The notes: generated from the sequence alone by a model not told the origin. A stretch of 64,000 bases of DNA from Ferribacterium limneticum (GCF_020510585.1 NZ_CP075190.1:3966001-4030000), one strand, 5' to 3'. Shown: positions 9,065-18,329, counted from the stretch's first letter. Made by a program: numbers and translations.

Positions 9065-10117
9065 TTACTTGGTTTGATGGAAGGAAGCGATTTTTGCCAA
9101 GGTGTCCTGTAGAAGCGGGGGGTGCTCTTCGAGAGGCGCACCGAGGGAAAGCGGAGGAAACCAGCCCTCCTGCCAGGGAGCGGCCTGGCCAAGATTGCCG
9201 CCTCCCCTCGTGTGCAGTTCCTCGAAATATTCCGAGGTCAACCTTCTGGCAAAGGCCTTGTGCTGCTCAACCTTGGCCGTACTGATCCGCTGAATCGCGT
9301 TGTACCGGGACGAGTATTTCTCCCGCTGCTCAGCCAGCTTCATGATCTTGGGGATCAAGCGGGTGGTGATGGAGCGGCTCTCCCCGGCTTGGCGATTTCG
9401 CGGAAGTGATATGTAAACCACAAATACAGAGATGGCAAAAAATGCCAATTGCAACAAAAGCAGGCCGGTTGCCGTGGCACCGCTCATCACGCTAGTCCCT
9501 GTCGTCGCAACTTGCTGTTCCCCAAAGCTCTGGCGAGCAATAGCCATTGCTATGAGAGCCAACATGGCTAATATGCCAGCGAAAATCAACATCGCCGCTT
9601 CCTTTCGGCGGTCACTGTCACTGGATTCCAAACGACGGATTCCGGTGGCCATAGCCTTCCCAGCAAGCAACCACAAAACGGCCATACCTAAGGCAACGAT
9701 GTAAATTTCTGTGTCATCCAGAATACGGAAACCGGCCAGAACGCTGGCCTGCAGTGGAATTTCTGCCAAAAAGATGAACCCCAGAAGGAAGTAAAGTAGC
9801 GTAGGAGTAATAAATGGCTTCACTTCCGGAAACCCAAGTTCGGCCAACACCCTAAAATGGTGATTGAACTCCATGAGCAGGTTCTGCAATTGAATATCGA
9901 TGACGCACACCTTCTCCCGCAGCCCCTTGGATTCCTTCTGGGCTTTTTCCTCCGTCGCGTGAATTTTCTCGGCTGTCTCACCGATAACATTGGCTTCGTA
10001 CGGGGTAACGTCAGTCGAGCCGTAGACGTGGAACAAGGGCTGCGCCGGCTCCCTGCTAATGGGCAGCGCGGAGCGCTGCGCCCTGGCGTCGTTAAAGTTC
10101 AAGACCTCTGCAGTCAT
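9065..10117 (-). CDS. Four-helix membrane protein with coiled-coil N-terminal region
   Basis: 350 residues. A charged helical region (about 45-95, EKIHATEEKAQKESKG) suggests a coiled coil. Four hydrophobic segments follow at roughly 107-130, 137-155, 172-190 and 212-238. A cytosolic basic, glutamine-rich tail (AEQREKYSSRYNAIQR) ends the protein. The start ATG 10117 has a strong GAGGAG upstream. No family recognised. The operon position suggests a membrane partner of the secreted vWA protein. Confidence 0.6.
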   Translation of the reverse strand: MTAEVLNFNDARAQRSALPISREPAQPLFHVYGSTDVTPYEANVIGETAEKIHATEEKAQKESKGLREKVCVIDIQLQNLLMEFNHHFRVLAELGFPEVKPFITPTLLYFLLGFIFLAEIPLQASVLAGFRILDDTEIYIVALGMAVLWLLAGKAMATGIRRLESSDSDRRKEAAMLIFAGILAMLALIAMAIARQSFGEQQVATTGTSVMSGATATGLLLLQLAFFAISVFVVYISLPRNRQAGESRSITTRLIPKIMKLAEQREKYSSRYNAIQRISTAKVEQHKAFARRLTSEYFEELHTRGGGNLGQAAPWQEGWFPPLSLGAPLEEHPPLLQDTLAKIASFHQTK

Positions 10118-10132
10118 GGTGCTTCTCCTCGA

Positions 10133-10339
10133 TTAGACTTGAGCAACTTGCGGAATTAAGGGAGTGCTGTCAGCGCCATGAGCCGGGACTTCTTGAACGG
10201 ACTGCGGCACTTTCGGGACTTGAGGCGTCTGCGGAGCAAGGCCAATGGCAAAGAGGGGAATCGTCATCTTGCCCAAGGGATTTCCAAGACGGGCGTGGCG
10301 ACGGGCAGTCCAGCTAGCGAATTTCCAGAAGGTCGACAT
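10133..10339 (-). CDS. Small proline-rich protein
   Basis: 68 residues with a basic, aromatic N-terminus (MSTFWKFASWTARRHARLG) and a Pro/Gln/Val-rich tail (PQTPQVPKVPQSVQEVP). AAGGAGCCGAT precedes the ATG, the same leader as the 54-residue gene upstream, whose N-terminus is also MST-tryptophan-rich. It sits 15 nt before the membrane-protein gene. Function unknown. Confidence 0.5.
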   Translation of the reverse strand: MSTFWKFASWTARRHARLGNPLGKMTIPLFAIGLAPQTPQVPKVPQSVQEVPAHGADSTPLIPQVAQV

Positions 10340-10363
10340 ATCGGCTCCTTGGTGGGTTTATGG

Positions 10364-10642
10364 TTAACTCTGGTGATAAGCGGTTAAGACAACGCCCGAT
10401 GGGCTTAAGATGAAAACAGTGTTGAAGGCGAACTGGCGACCGATGCCCGATTCCCACAGCTCTTCACGTTGCCGGCGAGTCAGATAACAGCGTTGGCAAC
10501 CGTCTCTTGTCCATTCCCGGCATCCTTTGGCCAAGGTAATTTCCTCAACAAACCCGGGGATTCCACGCTGCTGGCGACGAACAGTCGCGTGATGCGTTTC
10601 AACACAGCGGCCTTTGCGATGATTTTCTTTTTTAGATTGCAT
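10364..10642 (-). CDS. DUF4258-like small protein
   Basis: 92 residues. The pattern HATVRRQQRGIPGFVEEI, then FILSPSGVVLTAYHQ at the end, resembles the DUF4258 fold (His-Ala...Arg-x-x-x-Arg-Gly-Ile...val-val-Thr-x-Tyr), a family related to small RNase/RelE-like toxins. The ATG at 10642 has an ideal AGGAGG. I base the family call on the motif pattern only. No antitoxin-like partner is evident. Confidence 0.5.
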   Translation of the reverse strand: MQSKKENHRKGRCVETHHATVRRQQRGIPGFVEEITLAKGCREWTRDGCQRCYLTRRQREELWESGIGRQFAFNTVFILSPSGVVLTAYHQS

Positions 10643-10651
10643 TTGCCCCTC

Positions 10652-10816
10652 CTAAGCCGGTTCGGGGGAGAGCTTTTGTTTCACAGAAGACGAAGACAAC
10701 TTCCTGGATTCAATCCGCGCAAGCTTGGCTGCTGCATCACGTTGGGCAAGGCCACGGGGAGTCCGGGAGTACAGGCCGAACAACCGCAGCAACCAATCGG
10801 GGGTATTAGTGGACAT
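10652..10816 (-). CDS. 54-residue protein at head of the vWA operon
   Basis: Short frame from ATG 10816 to TAG 10652, preceded by AAGGAG with good spacing and followed 9 nt later by the DUF4258-like gene. The product begins MSTNTPDWLLRLFGLYSR and ends in a Lys/Ser/Pro-rich tail. It is similar in style to the 68-residue product two genes on, so the two may be short membrane-surface peptides. It appears to be the first gene of the operon. Confidence 0.5.
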   Translation of the reverse strand: MSTNTPDWLLRLFGLYSRTPRGLAQRDAAAKLARIESRKLSSSSVKQKLSPEPA

Positions 10817-10985
10817 ATCAGGCTCCTTGAGCGGTCGTGGTTGGTGTGAAACAACTATGCTTTGGAAGTAGTTTTCCGCATCCAGGCCTAGTCGTCACGC
10901 TGTTGCGCCAGGCCAACTTCGGCTAGTGCATGAGGAAATTCTAGAGATGAGGCCATCAGCGGTCGTGACGACGGGAGTGCGATTC

Positions 10986-11036
10986 TTGACAAAAATTGTC
11001 TGGTGATGTCATACATCATTGGCATGACAATTTGTC
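10986..11036 (+). promoter_or_regulatory. Promoter with two palindromic operators upstream of the ABC operon
   Basis: A consensus -35 box TTGACA at 10986-10991 overlaps the palindrome GACAAAAATTGTC (10988-11000). A second palindrome GACAATTTGTC lies at 11026-11036, with centres 37 bp apart. CATACA at 11010-11015 is a possible -10. Paired GACAA/TTGTC dyads over the -35 suggest a dimeric repressor that could loop or bind cooperatively. They might also affect the divergent gene starting at 10816. Confidence 0.5.
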
Positions 11037-11081
11037 TAGCCTTGTCAAGCAGCGTGAATACCCCTGCTGTATAAGGCAATT

Positions 11082-11837
11082 ATGCAAATCGATATCCATC
11101 AATTGCGCGTGAAACTGGGTGATCAGGCGGTCCTGCATGGCGTCGACCTCTTGATCCCGTCAGGTAGCGCCGTTGCACTGGTCGGGCAATCCGGTACCGG
11201 CAAGACCACCTTGCTGCGGACGATGGCCGGCTTGATCGAACCAGATGGTGGCCATGTCCTGATCGATTCCCGGCCGCCGGCTTTCCACTATGGCTCGACC
11301 CACTTGGCCTACCTGTTTCAAAAGGCCACGCTGTGGCAGCACCTATCGCTGCGCGCCAACCTGGAACTCGTCTATGAATTGCACGGCCGCGTGGTCGATC
11401 ACAACCATATCGATACCCAACTGGCGATGGTCGGCCTGGGCGATGCCGCCACCCTGTTTCCATACCAGTTGTCGGTGGGGATGGCGGCGCGCGCCGCCAT
11501 CGCACGAGCGCTGTGCCTGCCGCCGCACGTGCTGCTCATGGACGAGCCCTTCGCCGCGCTCGATCCGGTGCGGCGCGCCACGCTCAACACCACGATACGC
11601 GCGACCTGCCGGCGCTTGGGCGCAACCAGCGTGATGGTGACACACGACGTTGTCGAAGCCCTTCAATATGCCGACCTAGTGGTCGTGCTCGCGCCATCGC
11701 GCAACGTCGAGGTTTTCGACACGCGCGGCCTTCCCGCCATCGACGATGCAGGCAAGCTGCCAGACCCGGTACGCGCCTTGCGCGACCGCATCCTAGCCAA
11801 TGCCATGGCTGCGCCCACCGGACTGGCGCAGGTTTAG
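11082..11837 (+). CDS. ABC transporter ATP-binding protein (SsuB/TauB/ThiZ type)
   Basis: 251 residues. Walker A is GQSGTGKT (35-42), the signature is LSVGM where LSGGM/Q is usual, and Walker B is VLLMDEPFAALD, followed by the switch histidine in MVTHDV. It energises import with the permease and lipoprotein encoded next. AAGG lies 7 nt before the ATG. The family transports sulfonates, taurine, thiamine precursors or nitrate; the substrate here is not evident. Confidence 0.9.
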   Translation: MQIDIHQLRVKLGDQAVLHGVDLLIPSGSAVALVGQSGTGKTTLLRTMAGLIEPDGGHVLIDSRPPAFHYGSTHLAYLFQKATLWQHLSLRANLELVYELHGRVVDHNHIDTQLAMVGLGDAATLFPYQLSVGMAARAAIARALCLPPHVLLMDEPFAALDPVRRATLNTTIRATCRRLGATSVMVTHDVVEALQYADLVVVLAPSRNVEVFDTRGLPAIDDAGKLPDPVRALRDRILANAMAAPTGLAQV

Positions 11838-11838
11838 C

Positions 11839-12606
11839 ATGATGACGCCGTCCGCTCTCCTGCGTCGCGGCTGGCCTGCCATCCTGGCCGTGGCCTGCAT
11901 CCTGGCGCTATGGCAATTGGTCGGGGCCACCACCACCGGCAGCCTGCTCGTCTCCACGCCGTCCGCCATGCTGGCGTATGGGCTGGAGCACGCCGCCGAT
12001 ATCGTACGCTCGACCGCGTATACCGGGCTCGAAGCGAGCGTTGGCTTGCTGGCGGCCACGCTGTTTTCCCTGGGCTTTGGCCTGTGCGCCGCCCATTGGC
12101 CCCGCGTGGCCGGCGCTATCTACCCATGGTTACTGGGGTCGCAGGTAATCCCCTTCGTGTGCTTGGCGCCCATGGTTATCCTGATATTCGGCCCTGGCGT
12201 CTCGGGTAAGATCGTGCTTAGCGCGCTGATGGCCTTCTTTCCAATCGTCACCAGTATCCTGACCGGGATGCGCGAAGTACCGCGGCCCGCGCTGGAACTG
12301 ATGGCGATGTTCAAAGCGAACAAGCACATGGTTATCCGCCATGTCTTCCTGCCTTATGGCCTGCCCTATTTCTTCGCTGGCTTGCGCGTGGCGGCGCCGT
12401 TTTCCGTCATAGGTGCGATCGTGGCCGAATTCAACGGCGCCACCTGGGGCATCGGTAAAGACATATTCATCGCCGCCAAGCGGCTCGAACCTGAACTGAT
12501 GATGTTTGGGATTTTTTGTGGAGCAGGGCTGTCGGCCTTGCTGTATGGCATTGCGGTTGCTGCCGAGCGTAACCTCGGGCCGTGGTATCAAAGGAGAAAT
12601 CAATGA
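11839..12606 (+). CDS. ABC transporter permease (NMT1/SsuC-type)
   Basis: 255 residues with about six membrane segments and the cytoplasmic EAA-type loop (ELMAMFKANKHMVIRHVFLPYGLPYFFAGLR region) that contacts the ATPase. The start at ATG 11839 is one base after the ATPase stop. The 3' end overlaps the start of the lipoprotein gene by 4 nt. Confidence 0.9.
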   Translation: MMTPSALLRRGWPAILAVACILALWQLVGATTTGSLLVSTPSAMLAYGLEHAADIVRSTAYTGLEASVGLLAATLFSLGFGLCAAHWPRVAGAIYPWLLGSQVIPFVCLAPMVILIFGPGVSGKIVLSALMAFFPIVTSILTGMREVPRPALELMAMFKANKHMVIRHVFLPYGLPYFFAGLRVAAPFSVIGAIVAEFNGATWGIGKDIFIAAKRLEPELMMFGIFCGAGLSALLYGIAVAAERNLGPWYQRRNQ

Positions 12607-13610
12607 ACGTTTTACGCACCCTCACCATCGTCGCCCTTTGCGCCGGCTTACTCGCCGCCTGCTCGAAGTCCGTGCCGGACGCTCCAAGCGCCGTGCAAGC
12701 AGTCAGCCTTCAGCAGGAATGGATCCCATACTCTGGCTATGCTGGGGAAGTGGCCGCCAGCCGTCGATTCGCTGCCAAGAACGGCCTCCAACTGACGGTG
12801 GTGGCCGGCTCCGAACAAGTAGACCCCATCAAACTCGTACTGGCCGGAACAGCGAAGTTCGGCGTCGTGGGCGGTGACTTGCTGGTCGCCGCGATTGCCA
12901 AGGGCGCACCCTTGGTGGCCATTGGCGTGGTTAACGAGCAATCGCCCACCGTGTTTCTGGTGGACGCACAATCGCACATTCGCACGCCGCGCGACTTTGT
13001 TGGGCAGAAAGTCGGAATTCTGCCTGGCACCAATACCGAACGCATCTACCAGTTGATGATGCAGCGTGCCGGCATCGACCGCGCCACCGTGCAAGAAATC
13101 CCGGTGCCCTTCGACCTGCAAACGTTTCTGCTCAAGCAGTATGCCGTGCGGCCCGCATTTATCTTCGACGAGCCCGTCAGCCTCGAACAGAAAAAAGTGG
13201 CTTACCGCATTATCAAACCAGAGGGTGTGGCCTTCTTGGGGACCGTCTACTTCACTACGCGCGATACCCTGACGCGGGAGCGACCCACTGTCGTTCGCCT
13301 GTTGAAATCCTTGGTCCAGGGCTGGCAGTTCGCGTTACACGCGCCGAACGATGCGGTGGCCGACCTGGCCGCCAGCTTCCCGGAGATCGACCGCGCCCGC
13401 GAAAGCCGCGCGCTAGAATTGGGCCTGCCTTACTTCGCTGGAGCCGCTGGCAAACCCTTGCAGTGCAATGACGCCGCATGGAAAACCATGATCAGCGGGC
13501 TGGAAGAGCTCAAGGTCATCGCGCCCCAGTCAGTAACGCTGGATCAGGTCTGGGCACCTGCCGCACTGCAAGATGCGTACAACCAGCTTGCGCAGGAAAG
13601 CAAGCCATGA
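12603..13610 (+). CDS. NMT1/THI5-like substrate-binding lipoprotein
   Basis: 335 residues. A lipoprotein signal ends at the lipobox LAAC with Cys20, so the protein is expected to be membrane-anchored in the periplasm. The fold is that of NMT1/SsuA/ThiY solute-binding proteins: QQEWIPYSGYAGEV near the N-terminus, then GGDLLVAAIAKGAPLVAIGVV and GQKVGILPGTNTERIY. ATG 12603 is chosen because GGAG lies 7 nt before it. It is the specificity component of the transporter; pyrimidine/thiamine precursors or sulfonates are possible ligands. Confidence 0.88.
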   Translation: MNVLRTLTIVALCAGLLAACSKSVPDAPSAVQAVSLQQEWIPYSGYAGEVAASRRFAAKNGLQLTVVAGSEQVDPIKLVLAGTAKFGVVGGDLLVAAIAKGAPLVAIGVVNEQSPTVFLVDAQSHIRTPRDFVGQKVGILPGTNTERIYQLMMQRAGIDRATVQEIPVPFDLQTFLLKQYAVRPAFIFDEPVSLEQKKVAYRIIKPEGVAFLGTVYFTTRDTLTRERPTVVRLLKSLVQGWQFALHAPNDAVADLAASFPEIDRARESRALELGLPYFAGAAGKPLQCNDAAWKTMISGLEELKVIAPQSVTLDQVWAPAALQDAYNQLAQESKP

Positions 13611-14380
13611 AGATCACCCAGGGAATTCCAGAACACTTCAAGGAGACGCGCCTGGCGAGTTGGAATTCGCTGTCACGCTTCTGGCGTGATTACGCCCACG
13701 ACGATTCCTTCCACCTGCAGGTGCACGCTCGCGTCCAGGCTGGCGTGCTGCACCACACCAGCGATACCGGCGCGCACAGCGTCATCGACCTCGGTTGCGG
13801 TTCCGGCGAATTGCTAGTCAACCTGCGCAAAGCGCGCCGTTGGGCCAACATCGCGGGGGTCGACTTCTGCCCCACAATGATCGCGCGGGCCAAGCGCAGC
13901 GACTTCACCGGATGGCCAAAAATACGCTTCCACATCGCCGACATCGAAGACGATCTTGCCGCCCAGTTGCACGATGAAGACCACGTCTTCGATTGCGCCA
14001 CGTCTGTCTTCGTGGTTGATGAGGCCGGCCTCCCGGCGGCATTCTTTCGATCCGCCGCAGCCGTATTGCGCGAGGGTGCCATTTTCATTTGTGCGACGCT
14101 CGATTACCAGCGCGAAATGCTGCGTTACGGGGCCGATATCCGAGTCCAAGGCGTAGAGGGCGCGGAAATTGTCATCAGCAAGGGCTTGTTGATCAACGGC
14201 ACCCTGACCGAAGCAGAACTATTCCGTGTGCTGCGCCATCCGGACGTGCTCAAGGAAGCGGCCCGTGCGCAGGGCTTTCAACTGCTCGAAGAAACCGTTT
14301 TCGATCCTGTGTCGCTTGGTTCGCGCCAGGAAGGCCCTGGCCTGCATCTCCTGTGCTGGCAAAAGCGCAGCGAGAGTTGA
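13607..14380 (+). CDS. SAM-dependent methyltransferase
   Basis: 257 residues beginning in an ATGA overlap with the lipoprotein stop. Class I methyltransferase motif I is VIDLGCGSGELLVNL, followed by the acidic IAGVDFCP (motif II) and FHIADIEDD (motif III). The insertion in an ABC importer operon suggests it modifies the imported compound or a signal derived from it; the substrate is unknown. Confidence 0.85.
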   Translation: MKITQGIPEHFKETRLASWNSLSRFWRDYAHDDSFHLQVHARVQAGVLHHTSDTGAHSVIDLGCGSGELLVNLRKARRWANIAGVDFCPTMIARAKRSDFTGWPKIRFHIADIEDDLAAQLHDEDHVFDCATSVFVVDEAGLPAAFFRSAAAVLREGAIFICATLDYQREMLRYGADIRVQGVEGAEIVISKGLLINGTLTEAELFRVLRHPDVLKEAARAQGFQLLEETVFDPVSLGSRQEGPGLHLLCWQKRSES

Positions 14381-14384
14381 TACC

Positions 14385-15944
14385 ATGTTCAACGCCGGAT
14401 CTCCAAGCAGACTTGCCTATTTTTCCAGCTCGATCACCGAACTGCTGGCCACTAAACCGAGCAACGGTCACTACATCCTGGTGCAGGCGATAAATATTTT
14501 CGAGCGCAACGGTTGTGGTCCCGCCGTCAGTTTGAATCCAGAGCAACAAGTACGCCCCTTGAAAGTGTTCGCCTTTGACCTCGTCTGGCTGAGCCCCGGA
14601 CCAACCGGAACCTGGAGCCAGGACGGGAAACAGGTGTGCTATTGCGTAACCCATGGCACCGATAAAGACAACTGGTACCGTACGGCGCTGCAGCGTTTCT
14701 TTGCCAGCGGCGACCAGCGCAGCCTGCTCAGCTTCAAGGATATCTACAGTCGTCGTTTCTATATCGACATGTGCGCGCTTGACCACGAGTCTGCCGCGCC
14801 CATCCCCTCGTGCCCAGAGCACACGCCAGAGGTCGTCACTTGGGCGGACTCATTCCGGCCCGACCCATCGCTGGGGCAGACCGTTGAATCGGGCGAAGCA
14901 CGCTTTGCCACTTTTACGGCAGAAGTGACCGGCGCCATGGCCGCTGAATTCGGCCATGCTCCCGACGCCGATACCCGGCTCGTATGGATCTATTACAGCG
15001 GCGGCCCTGACAAAGAAAGCGAAACGCCGCCGCTATGGGCCGCGTCCATGTTCGTGGTGCTCAAGCTGGACCGTCAGCGCGACGACACGCCGGAAAGCTA
15101 CAAACGCGATTTCGACAGTGCGCTGTCCAATTTACTCGCTTGCCTTCAAGAGGCGACCCAAGCCACACTGCATCACGGGCAGGTCAAGAACCAGATCGCC
15201 CAGACCCTGACCCATGAATTCAAGAACACCATCCAAGCGATTTCAATTCTGTCCAACGACTTGCTGATCGACGCCAGAAACGCCCTGCCCAATGCAGAGG
15301 CGCTTGATCAGTTCAGCGACAAGCTGGAAACCTTGAATTGGGAGGTGGCCACCACCAGCGCCATGACCCAAGCGATGTACTGGCTGGCCGATCAAAACCC
15401 CAAGCGTATCCCTTTCACATCGGATCCTGACGCCACCACAACCCGCTACGCGCTGTATCTGGCCGTGCACATGGTGGCACGCACCAAAGCATACTGGACG
15501 CTGACCAACATGCCGTCACTGCGAGAGTGTGAAGATTATTTTCGTAGCTATTTCGCGATGAAGGGACGCAGGTCGCCCTATGCCTTGCTGGAAAATCTAC
15601 GCATGATCGTATTGCTGTTCTTCGTTTTGCCGCCAGTACGCAATATTCGTGCGCACAATAATGCCCCCGGCATGCCTGGTATTGAGATTTTTGTTAGTGG
15701 CCACGACAACGTATTGAACATTCACCAGATATCGATCGAGACGGCCGCCTGCAATGAAACCTTCTTCAGCAAATCCGTGGCGGCCATGATGCGTATGGTC
15801 AAGGAGAGTTTTCACGAGCAGGGCGGGCGGATCATCGATGTCGACCCACACGTGCAGTCGCAATCGCGTGCGCTGGCTGATGGTACTTTCCGCGTCGAAC
15901 GTATTACCACCCTCACGGCCTACACCATCCCAGCGCGATACTAG
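14385..15944 (+). CDS. Histidine-kinase-like protein with H-box, ATPase domain not recognisable
   Basis: 519 residues. The N-terminal ~250 residues are an unrecognised sensory-like region without membrane helices. An H-box-like motif THEFKNTIQAISIL places a candidate phosphoacceptor His277. The C-terminal third should contain the HATPase domain, but I cannot find clear N, G1 or G2 boxes; VRNIRAHNNAPG is the only N-box-like stretch. It is either a divergent cytosolic sensor kinase or a phosphotransfer/adaptor protein. It follows the methyltransferase by 4 nt and precedes a receiver-like gene, which supports a signalling pair. Confidence 0.6.
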   Translation: MFNAGSPSRLAYFSSSITELLATKPSNGHYILVQAINIFERNGCGPAVSLNPEQQVRPLKVFAFDLVWLSPGPTGTWSQDGKQVCYCVTHGTDKDNWYRTALQRFFASGDQRSLLSFKDIYSRRFYIDMCALDHESAAPIPSCPEHTPEVVTWADSFRPDPSLGQTVESGEARFATFTAEVTGAMAAEFGHAPDADTRLVWIYYSGGPDKESETPPLWAASMFVVLKLDRQRDDTPESYKRDFDSALSNLLACLQEATQATLHHGQVKNQIAQTLTHEFKNTIQAISILSNDLLIDARNALPNAEALDQFSDKLETLNWEVATTSAMTQAMYWLADQNPKRIPFTSDPDATTTRYALYLAVHMVARTKAYWTLTNMPSLRECEDYFRSYFAMKGRRSPYALLENLRMIVLLFFVLPPVRNIRAHNNAPGMPGIEIFVSGHDNVLNIHQISIETAACNETFFSKSVAAMMRMVKESFHEQGGRIIDVDPHVQSQSRALADGTFRVERITTLTAYTIPARY

Positions 15945-15970
15945 CGCACAGCACCCCACAGGAGAGCGTC

Positions 15971-17302
15971 ATGACAGCCCGCCCCTTGCATCCCAACGCT
16001 AGTTCCCGCGGCAACGCGTATCCCCGAAAGTTGGACGTACTGGTGGTCGACGACCAATTGCCCGACGAATACGAGCACTCTCCTAACCTGCGCGAATTTA
16101 TCAACATCCAGCCGATCCGCTCGTGGAACGATGTGCAGCATTGCCTCAGTATGGAGGGCGAACTGAACGGTGCGGATATCTTGCTGGTCGACGTCTCCTT
16201 CGACAAGGACGCCAATATCGCCGGCGCTAAGGCGACGAATTCGGATATTGTCCCGGTCGGCCCGCTGTTCGCCCTGCCCTTCGTGGGCAAGCGCACCATC
16301 ATTTCGTGCGTCGTCTATTCAGGCCACATGGCCAGCCTCGAACTACGATCCCATCCATTCTTCTTGCTGTCTATGGGCTTGATCTTATCGAGGATTAGCC
16401 CCCTTGCCGGCGGCAATACACGCCAATCCTCCTTCCTCAATCTTCGGCAAGGAACGCTACGCTACGACCAAGAACTTCTCAGGTTCAGCGAGTACCAACG
16501 GACCACCGTGCCGCGCGCGCTGGACACAGGCATTGAGGACTATCGCGAACGCCTCTGTGACGCCGTCCTGGCGCAGCAAATTGCCATCACCAATCGAGAA
16601 ACCCTGCTGGCTGCAATACGCGAAATCGCAAGTGCCTGCGGGCAGGTTGGCGATGCACTGGCGCTTGACATTGTCGGTGCCAATTGGCGGGATCGTATCA
16701 GTGTGCGTTCGCTGTTTGCTGACGCCTTCTTGCAACAAGGTCGACGGCGCCATTCGGAGGTGGCCGAACAAATTGCCGCTTGGCTCAACACACTGTGCTG
16801 CGAATCGACCTTCACGCGTGCTCTCAACGTCATCAAAGCGCAAGACGAGGAAGAGGATCGTCATGCTCACAGGCCAGCTGTCAGCGATGTGATCGAAGCC
16901 ATCTATCCGGATCTATCGGCATTGGAGAGTACAGAAGTCCTTAGGATGGTTGTCTTGTTTGCCAATATCTACGCTATCGAATCGGCCGGTCAGCATGGGC
17001 GAATCATGAAATCCGAAGTGCGTAGGAGGCTGGCCCACCAATTTGACGAAAACTCTTATCGTGACTTGTTCGGAGCACGATCACGGAACAGACGCGAGGG
17101 CCGCTTCAATACCCTGAGCCGCTTTGTCCCTGGCAGCGATTATCTGTATTTGTTTGAAGACTGCCGTACCAAGTCCGTCGCCGTGACCCAGTCGGACTAC
17201 GACGCCGTCTGCAAATACCGCAACTATGAAGAGTTCGACAGCGTCGGTGCCCCCACCTACCCCAGTTACTTGACCATCCAGCAGGTTTCCAGTCCGAAAT
17301 AG
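15971..17302 (+). CDS. Receiver-like signalling protein with unknown C-terminal region
   Basis: 443 residues. The N-terminal segment resembles a response-regulator receiver: VLVVDDQ gives acidic D27/D28 and ADILLVDVSFD gives candidate phosphoacceptor D74. Residues ~130-440 are helical and not recognised; I see no helix-turn-helix. It has the 26-nt spacing expected of the last gene of the transporter operon, and is probably the partner of the H-box protein. Confidence 0.6.
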   Translation: MTARPLHPNASSRGNAYPRKLDVLVVDDQLPDEYEHSPNLREFINIQPIRSWNDVQHCLSMEGELNGADILLVDVSFDKDANIAGAKATNSDIVPVGPLFALPFVGKRTIISCVVYSGHMASLELRSHPFFLLSMGLILSRISPLAGGNTRQSSFLNLRQGTLRYDQELLRFSEYQRTTVPRALDTGIEDYRERLCDAVLAQQIAITNRETLLAAIREIASACGQVGDALALDIVGANWRDRISVRSLFADAFLQQGRRRHSEVAEQIAAWLNTLCCESTFTRALNVIKAQDEEEDRHAHRPAVSDVIEAIYPDLSALESTEVLRMVVLFANIYAIESAGQHGRIMKSEVRRRLAHQFDENSYRDLFGARSRNRREGRFNTLSRFVPGSDYLYLFEDCRTKSVAVTQSDYDAVCKYRNYEEFDSVGAPTYPSYLTIQQVSSPK

Positions 17303-17346
17303 GCAGCCTAGCTCTTTCTTCTATAGCTCTCGTGAGTCGTGCCCCT

Positions 17347-17901
17347 ATGAAACTCCGATGGATATGCGTCTTTTGTGGCGCCCGCGCTGGCGTGTCGGAG
17401 CGATACACGGCTCACGTTAGGGAGTTCGCGCAAGCGATTGTCCATCAAGGAATTGGGCTCGTTTACGGTGGCGCTAGCGTTGGGCTGATGGGAACGCTCG
17501 CAGATGCAGTGCTGGCTGCAGGTGGTGAGTGCATTGGTGTTATCCCTCAGGGCTTGGTTGAACAGGAGATTGCAGACCCGGGGCTCACACGCCAGATCGT
17601 CACGACGTCCCTATCAGAGCGTAAGGCATGTATGACGGAGCTGTCAGATGCGTTTGTTACATTACCCGGCGGAGCGGGCACGCTGGACGAACTCTCTGAA
17701 TTCTGGACGACTGCGCAGCTTGGTTTGCATAGGAAACCGATCGGGATTCTGAATTCAGAGGGTTACTTTGATTTTTTGCTACGGTTTTTCGATCGCGCCA
17801 TCGCGGATGGATTCATAGACGCACGAGATCGAGAGTTGCTCTCGGTAGAACGTACTTCGCAAGCCTTGCTTGACGCGCTAGTGCGGCAAGCGTTGGACTA
17901 A
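17347..17901 (+). CDS. LOG-family (TIGR00730) nucleotide 5'-monophosphate phosphoribohydrolase
   Basis: 184 residues from ATG 17347 (a GTG five codons earlier is the alternative). Family motifs GLVYGGASVGLMG and LPGGAGTLDELSEFW (the PGGxGTxxE signature) are intact, with the conserved ERK of SERKACM between them. Members cleave N6-modified AMP (cytokinin ribotides) or other nucleoside monophosphates into base and ribose phosphate. It stands alone, 30 nt past the first start codon from the receiver gene. Confidence 0.88.
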   Translation: MKLRWICVFCGARAGVSERYTAHVREFAQAIVHQGIGLVYGGASVGLMGTLADAVLAAGGECIGVIPQGLVEQEIADPGLTRQIVTTSLSERKACMTELSDAFVTLPGGAGTLDELSEFWTTAQLGLHRKPIGILNSEGYFDFLLRFFDRAIADGFIDARDRELLSVERTSQALLDALVRQALD

Positions 17902-18329
17902 TGGGACGAACGATCGTTGATTGTGTCTGACAATGTCAAAGTGGTCTCAACGCGATGGCTTATAAAGCGAGCATGCGAATCGAAATCGAAAACCTTAGCG
18001 TTGGCGCCGGCTTGGTGGTGTCCGTATTTGTTTGAGTTATTGGCGGGTCAAGACGATCACCCATCAGATTGCCGGCGACGAGCAGGCCGCCCACGGTAAC
18101 GCATGGCCACCAGACCAGGCGCCAGTTGGCGCCTTTCCAGCAGATCGATCCGCGTCCCTGCTCAAGATCCATTTTCACCACAATTTTCATTGCCGTGCTC
18201 CAGAAGTTCATGGAGCGAAGCTCGCATCACGACCGCTGCAAAAAAAAGGGGTGAAGGTTGTAAGGGGGCTGCCTACAACCGAATGTTTTGCAGCGACAAT
18301 AGGGACCGATCCCTATCGACATCCCTGTG
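17902..18329. other. 428-base stretch without a supported gene
   Basis: A minus-strand frame near 17960-18211 contains a plausible hydrophobic segment (WWPCVTVGGLLVAGNLMG), but it lacks a convincing start signal. It may be a remnant. Nothing else is evident; the region links the LOG gene to two decayed genes. Confidence 0.3.

Noticed and set aside
17960..18211. Minus-strand small membrane protein
   Set aside because: It has one convincing hydrophobic stretch but no start signal, and it lies in a decayed region.
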